A model generated the notes under the pieces. The model was not told the origin of the DNA. It did no database searches and saw only the letters and a list, made by a program, of their open reading frames with translations. The position numbers and the translations under genes are program-made. From NCBI GenBank assembly GCA_028023455.1, contig JAQFVV010000285.1, forward strand, positions 182,501 through 246,500: a DNA stretch of 64,000 nt, given 5' to 3'. This document shows, one piece after another, positions 53,040 to 64,000 of this stretch. Numbering within the stretch: position 1 is the stretch's first letter; every line of letters begins with the position of its first letter. Origin of the DNA: Epiperipatus broadwayi. Taxonomy: Eukaryota > Onychophora > Udeonychophora > Euonychophora > Peripatidae.

Positions 53040-53520
53040 ATAAAAATAATTAGAGGGGATCTGAACCCAGACTTTCAAACTCCTTTTAGTTATCCACTCC
53101 ATCTCATATAACCAATATACATGACCACAACCAAGTAAAAAGATAAAAGATCTTCAATATATGTATTTCATGCTGAACCAGCACTCATCAGTTGGTCCAA
53201 ATCATCATTTCCCACACATGTATACAGTCAGTGCTCAGTTTATCTTTAGATAGAAAATCTTTAAACTTTAATGGACAGGTTTCAATCTTCTTCACTCTCC
53301 AATTCTTCAGCCTACCATATCATTGAAAATCTTACGATCGCAAATTTAAATCCTTTGTTTGCCAATTTTGTTGTCATACCCATGTTGACCATAAGTCACC
53401 ATATATTAGAGATTATTTATTTTTTGAATGTATGTGGTTGTGTGTATCAGTTATATAAGATGGAGTGAATGACTGACAGGAGCTTGAATGTCTGGGTTCA
53501 ATCCCTCTAATTCCAGCTAA
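53040..53520. repeat. Inverted pair of tRNA-like repeats
   Basis: 53040-53165 (minus) and about 53415-53515 (plus) are inverted relatives: each has an A-box-like GATGGAGTG(G/A)AT, then GTCTGGGTTCA(G)ATCCC as a B box about 40 bp later, then CTCTAATT. Between them at 53166-53191 (minus) is a perfect family B hammerhead core (CTGATGA, GTGCTGGTTCAGCAT, GAAAT). The amino-acid identity of the tRNA-like part is not clear. Confidence 0.6.
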
Positions 53521-55079
53521 CTATAGTATATATTATACTTGTATTTAATTATAGAAATAGTTTATTTATAAAATTTTGTTATTAAGAAAGCATTGTGCTT
53601 AAAGTAATTTCTGTGTGAAAGAAACAATGTAGTAATTTTTTAATTAAATAACAATATAAAAGTTGTTACTAAAAAACAAGATTCATAAGTGAACAATTTG
53701 TAAATCTTTGTTATTATCAAGAATTTTAAAGTTAAAAATAGTATGCTAAAAGAATATTAGTGTATTTTTAAATAATCCATTAGGGATATTGTTTCAGAAT
53801 ATTCATATTCTGTAGATTAATAACTGAAAGAAATAAAACTTTACATATGTTATATAAGATCTATAATATTATATTTGTAAATCTTGAGAAAAATTGTTTT
53901 AGGCATAAAATGTATCCTTTGATGAATCAACAACATAATATTTATTTGCAAACAAGGTGGTTGTTTTGATTAAATTTATATGCCTTAATAAAATGTCTAC
54001 AAGTATTTTTTAAATTGTAGGTTGTTTAGTCTTTTACAGTCACAGGCATCTTCAGTTAATTGGAAAAACAAAATCGCAGTCATGAATCATGATTGAGCTG
54101 AACACATGGACACAACACTTTGCATCAGTAAAACTTAATTCAAACCATTCTTTTTTTATTTCTTTTAGTTTAACTTGCAAAATACTTTAATGAAATCTGC
54201 TATAAAAACTTTTGTTTATAGTAATTTTCGTTATACTATAGGCTTATTAATATTAATTTTCTTAGTGTTTCAATATAATAATAATTATTGTTGGGAAGGG
54301 GTTCCTGATGGAGATATTTTAAGTGCTGGCTCTGGCTAAGCATTTATCATAAAGCTTGTAGAGGAATTGACAATCCTCATTGTTTATAACTTACAAGCTT
54401 AAGAGATAGGGTCATGTGATCTATGACTCTTATTTTGCCTATTTAATAATTATTGTTGCATTTTTATTTAATATTCTTCAAAATTTGATATATATATGAT
54501 GTTCCAGACCTTTTATTTTAGCCAGAATTTTTATCAAGCCAAAGATCATTTCATAACCTAGGAAGACCACAGTAAATAGTGACTAATACTTCTTAATCGT
54601 TTATACAACTTTTCTTAGCAACAAGAAGGATAAATATTTCTAAATTCAGTTTGTTCTTTCCCCAAAAGTTTTGTTATTGTAAGAAAACACTTGCAGATCT
54701 ATAATTTTTAGTATATTTCTTTAATCATTTATAAATATTGTAAATATCCTTATCATCCAGACATTTGATATATAGCTTTAGAAATAATTTTTCTGATCAA
54801 CATTTTTTATAAAAAAAATCCATTATAAATTAATAAGCTAATTATAACGTGTTGATTAGTTTTTTTATTGATATTTTAGCAGAATTTGTATTGATTATGA
54901 AGAAGAAAAAGATCTACTCAAGACATCTAAAAATGCACAAATACAAAAATGCCTTGAAGTGAGGAAATTTAGATTAATGATGGATTACATTTATAGAGAT
55001 AAATATAAGATACTCTAGCAAGCATCTTTGTCTGAAGTGAGTAAATATATATAGCTAAAAATCTGTTTTTTATTGATAT
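53521..55079. other. Unassigned AT-rich sequence
   Basis: A small hairpin (AAGCTTGTA near 54352, TACAAGCTT near 54391) and a TCATGTGATC tail-like piece near 54413 hint at another old repeat, not assigned. Confidence 0.35.
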
Positions 55080-55515
55080 TATCATAATCATCATTTTCAT
55101 CCATTGTCAACTCACTTCAGGATGATAGACACTACAAGTTTAATCAATCTCAAGTCTCTCTTCTCTACATGACCTTAGCACACTTTCTTATTTCATGTAT
55201 CTCACATGTGATTTTTTTCTAGACTTTTTATAATCTCTTAAAATCCAATTTAAGATTTTAAGTGTCTATCTATTACCATCACCTTTAATAATATGTCCAG
55301 CCCAATTTCAATTTAGTCTTTTAATTTCTTTAATAATTTCAGAAACACTTGCTTATTTTTTCACCCACATATTTCATTTTCAATTCCTTCTTCTTATTTC
55401 TAACATATACATCTCCATATTTTGTTTAGTGGTCTGAAGTCTCTGTATTCCTGTTCTATCAATATCCAAATCTCAGATCCATAAGTAAAAACTGATAAAA
55501 CACATTTATTAAAAA
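55080..55515 (-). mobile_element. RTE-derived short element, second copy
   Basis: Same coverage as 41028-41471: minus-strand remains of VLSVFTYGSEIW, the RCMLEIRRR-like block, and the terminal region, followed at its 3' end by a GAT-rich stretch. Both copies begin at the same base context (TTTAATAAATGTGTTTTA on the minus strand). More stops than the 41-kb copy. No clear TSD found. Confidence 0.7.
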
Positions 55516-55714
55516 AAATCAAATATATACACATATTTTCTTTTAATATTTAGTTATTTTTACTAAAAATACTAACTTATAAGAGTGAAGTGGTGTTAAG
55601 CTAAGCGTATTGTGAGAGAAGATGATAATAGATGGATACTTGAAAACTTGACTATACATTGATTAATGATCATTAATAATCATTGATGTATTTAACTAAA
55701 GTGGATACTGTAAA

Positions 55715-56200
55715 TGAGTGCATTAACTTTTTTTATATCTCCTATCTTTTTTGTCACTCTATTACTTTTTCTTATTGTATTAACTCCTTTAGTGTTGTAT
55801 CATTCTGTTTTTTATGTTAAATCTTTTTATTATTTTTATTATCTTTGGTTTTTTTTTGTTCTTATATTAATTCTTTTTATTATTTTGTATCTTATTTTCA
55901 TTATGTCATTACTTTTCTTTTTCTTTTTTTTACATTATTTTTTTGACATCTTTTATTTCATTTTTTATTTTTTTCCATCACCACTTTTTTCCTGTGCATT
56001 AACTTTTTTATTGTTTCAATACATTGTTCTTTTTGACTGACTATTTTTTTTTATAACATGCCATTTTTTTTTGTCATTCCACCATTCGCCCTCTTGTTAT
56101 TTGCAGATTAAGTCATAGTAATTTATTATATTTTTTCTATTTTGTTTCACCTTTTTTTCTGTTTATTTATTTATTCTTAATGTTTTATTAGTAGTTTCTA
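55715..56200. other. T-rich strand-biased region
   Basis: Nearly 500 bp in which the plus strand is overwhelmingly T with scattered A and C, in runs of T up to about nine. It yields a 108-codon hydrophobic frame (55714-56040) made almost only of Phe/Leu/Ile, which is a composition artefact. Confidence 0.7.
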
Positions 56201-57689
56201 TGTTATTATGCAACAATATGTAATGACATGTGCCGGTATTTAATTTTTGACAGCAATTATAAATTACTATCTTATATCAGGTTGAGAATTTTATAAATAC
56301 ACCCAATACTATTCATACATTGACTTGAAATAATAATAATTAAATGGCTTGTTGCTTGGGAGTTTATAAACAGTCCAAAGCTTGGATAAGTAACGGAGCC
56401 ATGGTTCATAGCTGTTAAACTTCAGAGTCCATGGTTCTACTGCCTTAAACCATCCAAACGTTAATTATATTACGTGAATGTTTGATTGTTCAGAAAGTCA
56501 CTATTCTAAACGATACAGGGCATAATAATTATAGCATTATGTACAATCTCAAATAAATAAAATAAACAAATACAAACACATAAATAAATAAAATATTTCA
56601 TTTACTTTTCAAAATTTAAGTTATGCCATATTGAGGTAATATTTACGTTTCTAAATAAGTAATAGGAACAAATAAATAACAACAATAAATTATAAAAAGT
56701 AATAATATTAATTACATTTATTATTACCCGCACTAGAACTAAAGCTACGGTAGCAGCGGTGAAAAGACACTTTAATTATTTAAAATTTGAATGCAAAAAT
56801 TTTTTTTACATTATAGAAACTATAATAACGCTATAAATTTTTAAAACAGAATTAAAGCGGTGGGATTATTCAATTTTGTTTGATATAGATATCTTTTGTG
56901 ATTAAACAACAATGACGGAAATCGATTGATTATTGTGCGGGTACTAATTCATTTATTCAAATGCGCTTCTTTTTATTAAATTTTCTTTTACAATTTTTTT
57001 TTTTTCAATTTTTATTACTTTTTAAATATATTGTTTGAGAAGTTGAATAAACCCTTTCTTAGAAGTGTACTCTGTAATTATTATTATTGTTTTTTTTAGT
57101 CTTAAATTTAAACATAAAAAAAAAGATCAATAATATTTGTTGGCTTTTTTATATTATATATTGAAGTCATCATCATCATCATCAGTAACAATCCACCACA
57201 AAATGAGTATGACTAATTCAAAGCCAAAAATAGAGAGCGAAAACAACAACAATAACAACAAAAACAAAGTAAAATATTGAGAATAATTTATTAGAGATAA
57301 ATCGCAAATGCATCTATACATAGCACAAGTTGGACCATTATTCCATTTACTTGTTATTTTGTGATATTATCCTTTAACTTCTCTAACAAACTTTTCTTTA
57401 TGATAAACTTCAATATCTCATCTAGTCGTAGCTTTTCATTGTTTCATCGTCTACTATATCTTCCCAGTAAAAACAATCAATTTTATTCCTGTTTAATATT
57501 ATATGTACTATTTTTTTTTAAAATTTCAATTGTCATATGCATATAATTGTTGATGCAGAAAAGGCATTTCTATTAAGGTGGCCAGAGATTGCAATAATAA
57601 TAACAATTACTATAATTTGAGATTCATTGACTGAAATTATATTCTCATTTGGCAAATTTTAATAAAATCTCTGGGCTTGCAAAAACTTT
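56201..57689. other. Unassigned; ATC repeat and AAC repeat
   Basis: An ATC run at 57168-57183 followed by AACAATCCACCACAAAATGA resembles an RTE 3' tail in minus orientation, but no coding part follows. A GC-richer patch near 56730-56765 has no open frame. Confidence 0.35.
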
Positions 57690-58450
57690 TAGAAAATTAA
57701 TAATTGCATTGTTCAACTACAGTAAAACAATTCAAACCCATTATCTTGTTAGGAGATTTGAAGTGTAATATATGCACTGTTCATTAGTAGGTTATAATAT
57801 ATATAACTTGATGAATGTTGGCTTGTCAGTATAATTTATCAATATAAGTAAAAAGATTTGGAAGCCTAATTGGAATAATTAGTATAAAGTCATTGAAACA
57901 TACTTTGATGGCATACACTTAATATGTAATACAGTAGGATAATAAGTAGATAACAGAGTTTTAAAGATGGAGGGGAAAATTTGTCAGATAACTTGATCAG
58001 TATCAAGTTTGTAGATAATTTCAACCTCAAATATGAGATTTTAACATCATGTTTAATATAATAAATGGCTGAACTAAATATAAAGGAGAGCAGGATTAAA
58101 CTTTAAGCTATGTTAGACTCATTGGATATACTAAATAATTAACACAAAGTTATGCATTTGACACTAAATACAACTTTCTCTTTGATGAAACATACAGCCT
58201 ATGTAGTAATTGTTTAAGATCATTACAACTTGATAAATCTCTATAATTTCTTCTTCTTTGCTTTTAGTATTCTGGATTACTTTGATAGTACTTTTGAAGT
58301 TATCAGTAATTATCATCAAAATAAGATTCAAAATTTGATTAATGTCTGATGAAATTCATGCAGTTGTCTAAAAACATTTATATACCTTTAAACAATAGAA
58401 GAGCAATACATATTGACTTGGAAAAAAACCTGTGTCAAAATACTATGAAA
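57690..58450 (+). pseudogene. Possible LINE endonuclease remnant
   Basis: A piece reading PIILLGDLKCNI near 57738 resembles the LLGDFN motif of LINE endonucleases. Downstream frames are too broken to confirm. Confidence 0.25.
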
Positions 58451-59015
58451 GTACTCTCAATTAAAAAGATTTATATAGTTAACTAATTTGTGTAATGAAA
58501 AGCTTAAAAAAATTAAATGCCCTTGTATAAATTATTAATATTATAAGATGTTAACTGAGATATTAATATGTGGTAAATTATAAAATAAAGATAGTGAATA
58601 AATAATTAACATTATAATGTGCTATATAACAATTCATGGTAGAAAATCCATATGAATTGTAGTGGGTTAGAAAAGATATAATTATATTGCAAACAACTAT
58701 CATGCCATTAATAAAAAAGAGAATTGCATCCAACTCTCAAACGAATGCAATATGTAAATTACTAATTTAAATAATTAGCATTTTGTCTATAAATATTGCA
58801 GTATACCAACAACCTTATGAGTGTTATGAATCTGCTTCACTAACTGAAAGCAGGATCAGCTACTATTTACCTTTCCAGTTAGCCAATGTTAGAAACGTTT
58901 TTGGAAAATAAACGAAATAAGAAAAAGTATAACAACTTCAAATAATCATAACTAATAATTATATATATATATATATGATAAACAAAGCACGTTATACATT
59001 TCGTAACTTGCTATA
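58451..59015. other. Unassigned AT-rich sequence
   Basis: Nothing recognised. Confidence 0.4.
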
Positions 59016-59258
59016 GCTTGCATTTTATGTTACTAGATGGAGTTCTACCAATAGTCCACTATCAAGCTTAGTTTACATAAACACTGAGAGAGATAGAATT
59101 AAATATCTCTTTCAAATTGTCTCCAACCTTTAAACCATGGTTTCGAGCTAATTGGCTCATGGTTGGAGACAATTTGAAAGAGATATTTAATTCTATTTCT
59201 CAGTGTTTATGTAAACTAAGCTTGATAGTGGGATATTGGTAGAGCTCCATCTAGTAAT
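59016..59258 (-). repeat. Family C snapback copy with ribozyme-like apex
   Basis: Arms 59031-59128 and about 59161-59258 are inverted complements with few differences (outer ends ACTAGATGGAG). The left flank carries the family tail in reverse (AACTTGCTATAGCTTG), so the tail is again one-sided. The loop is the family C hammerhead core. TA microsatellites abut the right side (59261-59325). Confidence 0.8.
59122..59168 (-). ncRNA. Hammerhead-like core, family C, with deletion
   Basis: Minus strand: CCAACC, ATGA (the CTG of CTGATGA is lost), GCCAATTAGCTC, GAAA (59144-59141), helix III CC/GG around AT, triplet GTT, then GGTTGG, which pairs with CCAACC as helix I. Relative to the 4.7-kb copy, helix III changed from TC/GA to CC/GG, keeping its pairing. 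The core deletion should prevent cleavage. Confidence 0.5.
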
Positions 59259-59260
59259 AT

Positions 59261-59325
59261 ATAAATATATATATATATTGATATATATATATTTATATCA
59301 TATATATATATATATATATATATAT
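59261..59325. repeat. TA-rich microsatellite
   Basis: Interrupted TA runs next to the family C copy. Confidence 0.9.
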
Positions 59326-59484
59326 GATTAAATTACTATTTATATTTTTATATAATAATAATGCATTTAAAATCATTTTCCATAATTTACATAACAAAGT
59401 GAATGAAAACAAGTGCTAGCATTTATTTTACACTTCAATACAGTCTGTGGTAAGCTTTAATAAATAATAAATGCCAGATGATAA

Positions 59485-59590
59485 TCCTTAATAAATCCCC
59501 ATCTAGAGTAGTTTCACATTTGTGGCTTTCATCAATAAGTAGATTGAGGTATTGGAACAGTGCATTTGGATCATTAGGACCTAAAGCTTC
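59485..59590 (+). repeat. Family A left-arm fragment
   Basis: AAATCCCCATCTAG, TTGTGGCTTTCATCA, and GCATTTGGATCATTAGGACC follow the order of the 35692 copy's left arm. Diverged; frames on both strands here are by-products. Confidence 0.55.
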
Positions 59591-59747
59591 CCATTTCAGC
59601 AGCCATAATTTATCTCTATTTTTAACTATCAAGTTATCAGCCCAAATTCAAAACACATAAACGTTTTTGATCTAAGCCAATTTGTTTGTATAATCATATG
59701 AAATTTGAAAACAGTTCAATGACAATATATTATCGTTAAAACATAGG

Positions 59748-60095
59748 CAAATTTTTCCATACAGTAGTGGTATCCAGTGCAAGCTGGAGTAATCAGTCAG
59801 TGCAAGAGGGTTTGTGCATAAAATCTCTATCCAGTGCCTACTGATCCAATATTTCCAGACTAGTTTCTAGCTTGTGGCTTTTATTAGTGAGGAGCTTTGG
59901 ATTTGAGAGCCACAAGCTAGAAACTAGTCTTGGGATATTGGGTGAGTAGATACTAGATAGGGATTTTATGCACAAACCTTTTTGCATCCATTGATTACTT
60001 TGGCTTGCACTGGGTGGCACGACTATATGGAAAGTTTAGCCTTTGTTTTAACAGATTGTGTAAGCATAGGGGATGGTGATCATGTGATATCAAGG
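59748..60095 (+). mobile_element. Family A foldback copy
   Basis: Left arm 59748-59912 and right arm 59913 to about 60045 are inverted complements (AGGCAAATTTTTCC against GGAAAGTTTAGCCT at the ends; CTAGTTTCTAGCTTGTGG near the centre). The tail TGGTGATCATGTGAT is present only on the right. The left terminus is at the same place as in the 35692 copy, while the centre breakpoint differs. The hammerhead core is mutated. Confidence 0.75.
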
Positions 60096-60149
60096 TATCC
60101 TTAATTTTTAACAACTATAGACATCTTTATTCTTTGTATCATTTGATAT

Positions 60150-60700
60150 TTTATAGTTACTAAAGCTTATAATGTAGCATAGAGATGTGAAGAAAAAATA
60201 TGCTGCTGAAACAGCAATGATTAAGCAGAAATCACGTGATAGAGTTGTGATTTTTTTTTTCATACTAATTCTAGTCATAGGATAAAGTTGTCTACTATTG
60301 CTCAAAAATTAAAAATACCATAATATGTAAATATTAAACTAGTTTCAGATCTATATGATTATATAAGTAAGTTAACTTAAAATGAAAACATTTATATGAG
60401 GTTGAATTTGGGTATGATATATTGATAGTTGAGATAAATGATGACAGATAGAAGGAGGAAGAATTAAATCCTAAAGCTCTGCACTGCATGACATTCAAAA
60501 TTTCTCCTAAAGACCATATGCTTGAAGCTATTCAGATGATATTGGGTAAGCAGCACTAGAAGGAGATTTATTAAGCACTATCATCTGCATCTATTACTTA
60601 CTAAGGCATATACTAGGTGGCATGAGGTGTGAAGACAAAATTATGCTGCTGAAAAAGCACTGAGTAAGTTAAAAGTCATGTGAAATGTTACTGTCCAAAT
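60150..60700 (+). repeat. Diverged family A-like repeats
   Basis: Two segments share TATGCTGCTGAAA(C/A)AGCA with AA(A/G)TCA(C/T)GTGA (about 60200-60242 and 60643-60683). Around 60545-60625 the order of blocks (GATATTGGGTAAGCAGCACTAG, TTATTAAGCACTA, GCATCTATTACTTACTAAGG) echoes the body of family A. Confidence 0.4.
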
Positions 60701-63572
60701 TTTTTTCCTCACCCAAAATAGGATACATTTCTATTAGTTATTAGATCTTATATATAATAAATTATCATATCAATAAGTTGCAAAAATGAAATTTATTTAA
60801 GTTGCAAATGTATACAGTGTAGTTGGCCTTACTTTATTTTTCAATGATTGAACCATTAAGCACTCATTTTTAATAATATTGAAAAAAATCAAATCACTAC
60901 TTAAATGTAATTTAATATTAATTTGTTTATATTTAAATAATACCATATTTGCGTTTAAGATTATTAAAAATGAGTAATTAGTATCTCTTTCATAATACAG
61001 ATTTATATTATAGTTGTATATATTTGCAACTCACTTAGTTTCTATATTGGAAATTATTGATATCTGAATTTCTTAGTACTGTATATATAAAATCTATAAG
61101 TTAGCAGAAAATATCCTTTTTTATTGATAAAATACATTAATGCTTGAGAAATTTTTACATATGTGTTTTTTTACATAGGTTACACCTATCATTTAAAATG
61201 TATTATATTATTTATTAGAATTTATTACCATCCATGTTCCAGACACCTTATTTACAGTTAAACTTTTTTTTTTTTATCAAATTACAATCTAGAAGTCCAG
61301 TGTAAAATAGTAACTATTTTTAAAAGTGTTTTTATAACTTTCGTTAGTACCTGTATTATTTACTGTGATATAACCAGTTTTAAATTCAGCGTGTATTTTT
61401 CTTTGAAGTTCTCTTTATCCTAGTAAAGATTACAATAGAAAATCACCAAGTCTTTAGTATCATTTTTTAAATCATACGTAAATACTACAGTATTCATATG
61501 ATCCAGATATTCCATATATAGCACTGCTAATAATTTCTCTATTTTATCAATTTTTAATAAATGATTGTCTCAAATCTTTATTTATATCACCTTCCCCTTT
61601 CTGATAAAAAAAAGATGTTATGTTGTAAATACTATTTTGTTTTTTATTCTTATTTCATACGAGTTCTTAATAGAATATCATCACATATTTTCAGATATCA
61701 TCCCTCTTTTTAATAAATGTATCATAATTTCTGCTTATTTTTAAAAATAACTTAAGAAAAAAAAACAAGTTTTATAATTTTAAAACTTACGTTGTTTTTT
61801 AATGTCTTTTTTGACATTTTAGGTTATGCTAGTTCAACAGCTTCCTATTAATTTAAAAAATTCTAGATTTTAGTTTTTAAGTAGATTATTAAAAATATGG
61901 CTAAACTCTTTTTATGCATACATTGATTTGTATCCGGTAAATATTTTAAAGTGAATTATTGCTTTTATTCAAATTGTAAAGTATCTATTATTTTCTTAGT
62001 GATTTCCTTTAAGTCTGAGACGGAGTCAATATCTGTTAACATTTTAAAACTATTTATAAATTTTTCTTGCAACAATTTCGGCCACAAAATTATTAATAAT
62101 ATCTTTACATATAATTAAATAATAATAATAATTCAAAGAGTAAGAAGATTTATTTGACATAAAAGCACTCACAGAGAAAATTTATGATTTTCTATGAATA
62201 ATATGAACATTGTTTATCCTATATTTAAAAAAATAGGGAAGAATTTTTATACCCCAAGAATAAAATTTCTTTAGAAAATAATAGTGTTGCAAAACTTCCA
62301 GACGAGCTGCTCATTTTTTATTAATAGGACTGTCTTATATTAGAATTACTATTAGAAAAGGGCTTCACATTTTTACTGTTAAGGAAGGGTATAGTTTATT
62401 AGCCCTTTATTCATGTCAAATTAATAAAGCTATCAATTTTAATAAATAAAATTTCTAGTAAAAAGGCACTAATATTGTCAGAAATAATTAAGAAATGCTA
62501 CAGATATTCTTAAAAAGTCTGACATGAATAAAAAGTATGAATTAAATAAGATCAATACTAATTTTAATAAGTTATGGGCGAAAAACTATCAACATTTTAA
62601 AATTTCTCAACTTACTGATCTTTGAAAATGGGGAACAACGAAAAATTAAAGTAAACATACATTGGCATATTTTAAAAAAGATTACCAATATGTTTTTTAA
62701 TGGAAACGTTTTTAAACACATTGCAGAAGTAGTGTTTTTCAAGAATTTGGTAAATCTAATCAAAATTGACTATTGTCATATAAATAATTTAAAATAATAA
62801 ATTGCTTATTTTAGATTCCCCCCATTTATATGACTATTAATTTTTATAATAAAATAAATTATAATAATAAAATTAATAAAAAAACTTTTAACTTTAAACC
62901 AATGCTTAATGTCGACAAAAGATACATTTTTAATCTATTACATTTGGTTGTAAAATCTGTTAACCTTTTGAATCTTAGTATTACAACTTCTGAGTACTAC
63001 TTTTTGTAAAGTTAACCAGGAGATACACAGTATAGTTCAATGAAACATTCCTGATAAGTAGTTTTAACTTCAAGCTTATGGTCACATCACTTTTGAATCA
63101 ACCCATATGCTACATAGCATGGTAGTTTAGCTATTAGTTATAAAAGATATAAGATGCTATTATGTCAAGATTACAAGTTATGGCATAAAATATGACTTTT
63201 TTGTTTTAATTTGGGCAAAATTGCAGCCATTGAAAAAGTTTAGGATGTTATGTATGGAAGTGCTCAAATCTTTTCAAAAATGCTAGGGGAATCTATCAAT
63301 TCCATTGTTTTAAAATGACCACATAAGTTTAGTAATTCTTGTAAGATGATCAGGAAGAACATGATAATGTGCAGTTTTAGTCTCCTGAGTTTTGAATCAA
63401 CATTTGTTGTGCTGTCTGTATGGTTTAGAGAACTATCAATTTGTAAAATTTCAGTGTTATATGAAAAACAATGCCTATATTTCAAGACTCATCTTGTTTC
63501 TGTAAAACAACTCAGCAGGCTGCATTTTTGGGTATCTTCAGTATTGTGAATGAATTCTCCTATGTGTTTTGT
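60701..63572. other. Unassigned AT-rich sequence
   Basis: Long AT-rich stretch with homopolymers. The short frames at 62572-62763 and 63264-63549 have no recognisable domain. Confidence 0.45.
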
Positions 63573-63803
63573 GCAAAAGTGCTCTCAGATCCAAGGCTCC
63601 TCACTGATGAAGGCCACAGCCATAAACTAGTCTGGGAATATTGTATGAGTAGGCACTAGATAGGGATTTTATGCACAAGCCTTCTGGCATCCAATGATTA
63701 CTCTGGTTAGCACAAGATGGCACTACTATATGGAGAGTTTTTGCCTGCTTTCTAACAGTTATGGGCTAGCATGAGATGGTGATCATGTGATGTTTAGTGG
63801 TTT
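63573..63803 (+). mobile_element. Family A copy, right arm and tail
   Basis: Starts near GTGCTCTCAGATCCAAGGCT and runs to GTGATGTTTAGTGGTTT, the family 3' end. It contains the longest single direct arm in the window, including a hammerhead-like motif. No convincing TSD found. Confidence 0.75.
63589..63646 (+). ncRNA. Hammerhead-like motif, family A, decayed
   Basis: CTGATGA (63604-63610), a shortened helix II (GGCCACAGCC), TAAA in place of GAAA, CTAGTC as the cleavage region, and helix I strands ATCCAA..CTCA and TGGGAATATTG. The GAAA mutation should inactivate it. Confidence 0.45.
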
Positions 63804-64000
63804 AACGAAAGTGGAGTAATTGAATCAAAAGTAAATGGTTACTTATTCAAAGCTCAACTTGTCATTCTGGTATTCAAACATTATAAAGTCCACAATAATT
63901 TGTTTATTATAAAAAATCAATAATTGAATGGCCTGCCATTCAGGAGATCACAAGATATTTAAGCACTAAAGGTGCCAAATATGAGTCACATTATATGAAT
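63804..64000. other. Unassigned sequence at window end
   Basis: Nothing recognised. Confidence 0.4.

Noticed and set aside
55714-56040. 108-codon hydrophobic frame that could pass for a membrane protein
   Set aside because: Follows from extreme T content; Phe/Leu/Ile only, with no charged loops, domain or gene context.
59435-59660. Complementary short frames of 60-65 codons as a small gene
   Set aside because: They coincide with a diverged family A arm; related short peptides appear at other family A copies.

Overview
The window is strongly AT-rich eukaryotic DNA with no confident host gene. Nearly everything recognisable is repetitive: several lineages of non-LTR retrotransposons (all broken by stops and frameshifts), tRNA-related SINE pieces, foldback elements, a minisatellite and very long microsatellites (one CTAT array of about 970 bp). 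AP-endonuclease LINEs, RTE-type LINE tails, tRNA-headed SINEs and lineage-unspecific repeats point to an animal, most likely an invertebrate with an AT-rich, repeat-dense genome. I cannot name the species.

Layout. 1-4.2 kb: mostly unassigned, with one weak candidate terminal exon and a 117-bp direct repeat pair. 4.2-5.8 kb: two families of roughly 370-390-bp units (called C and B here). 8-12 kb: an old repeat copy, a tRNA-like SINE and an RTE LINE interrupted by a GA array. 13.5-16 kb: a dead LINE interrupted by a B-family block. 16.8-18.3 kb: a minisatellite of about 130-bp units and a tRNA-related SINE. 24-25.6 kb: a perfect 158-bp tandem duplication and a tRNA-Gly-like SINE. 26.3-36 kb: the densest retrotransposon region, with a 3' LINE end, an RTE, a 5.1-kb LINE flanked by 13-bp target-site duplications (TSDs) and two copies of family A. 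39.4-48.2 kb: LINE fragments, an RTE-derived short element and the large microsatellites. 49-52.4 kb: another dead LINE carrying a 225-bp hairpin insert. 53-64 kb: inverted tRNA-like repeats, a further RTE tail, a snapback copy of family C, and more family A.

Main discovery candidate. Three otherwise unrelated repeat families (A, B, C) each contain, at a fixed place, the elements of a type I hammerhead ribozyme: CTGATGA, a small helix II, GAAA, a minimal helix III, an NUH cleavage triplet, and a two-part helix I with an internal loop. Families B and C occur as more than one unit head to tail (periods about 365-388 bp), as expected for hammerhead-bearing small retroelements (retrozymes, Penelope-associated repeats). 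Families A and C also occur as long foldback copies with a one-sided tail; one C copy has the ribozyme core exactly at the tip of a roughly 100-bp stem. The helices were paired by eye; no folding or homology search was run.
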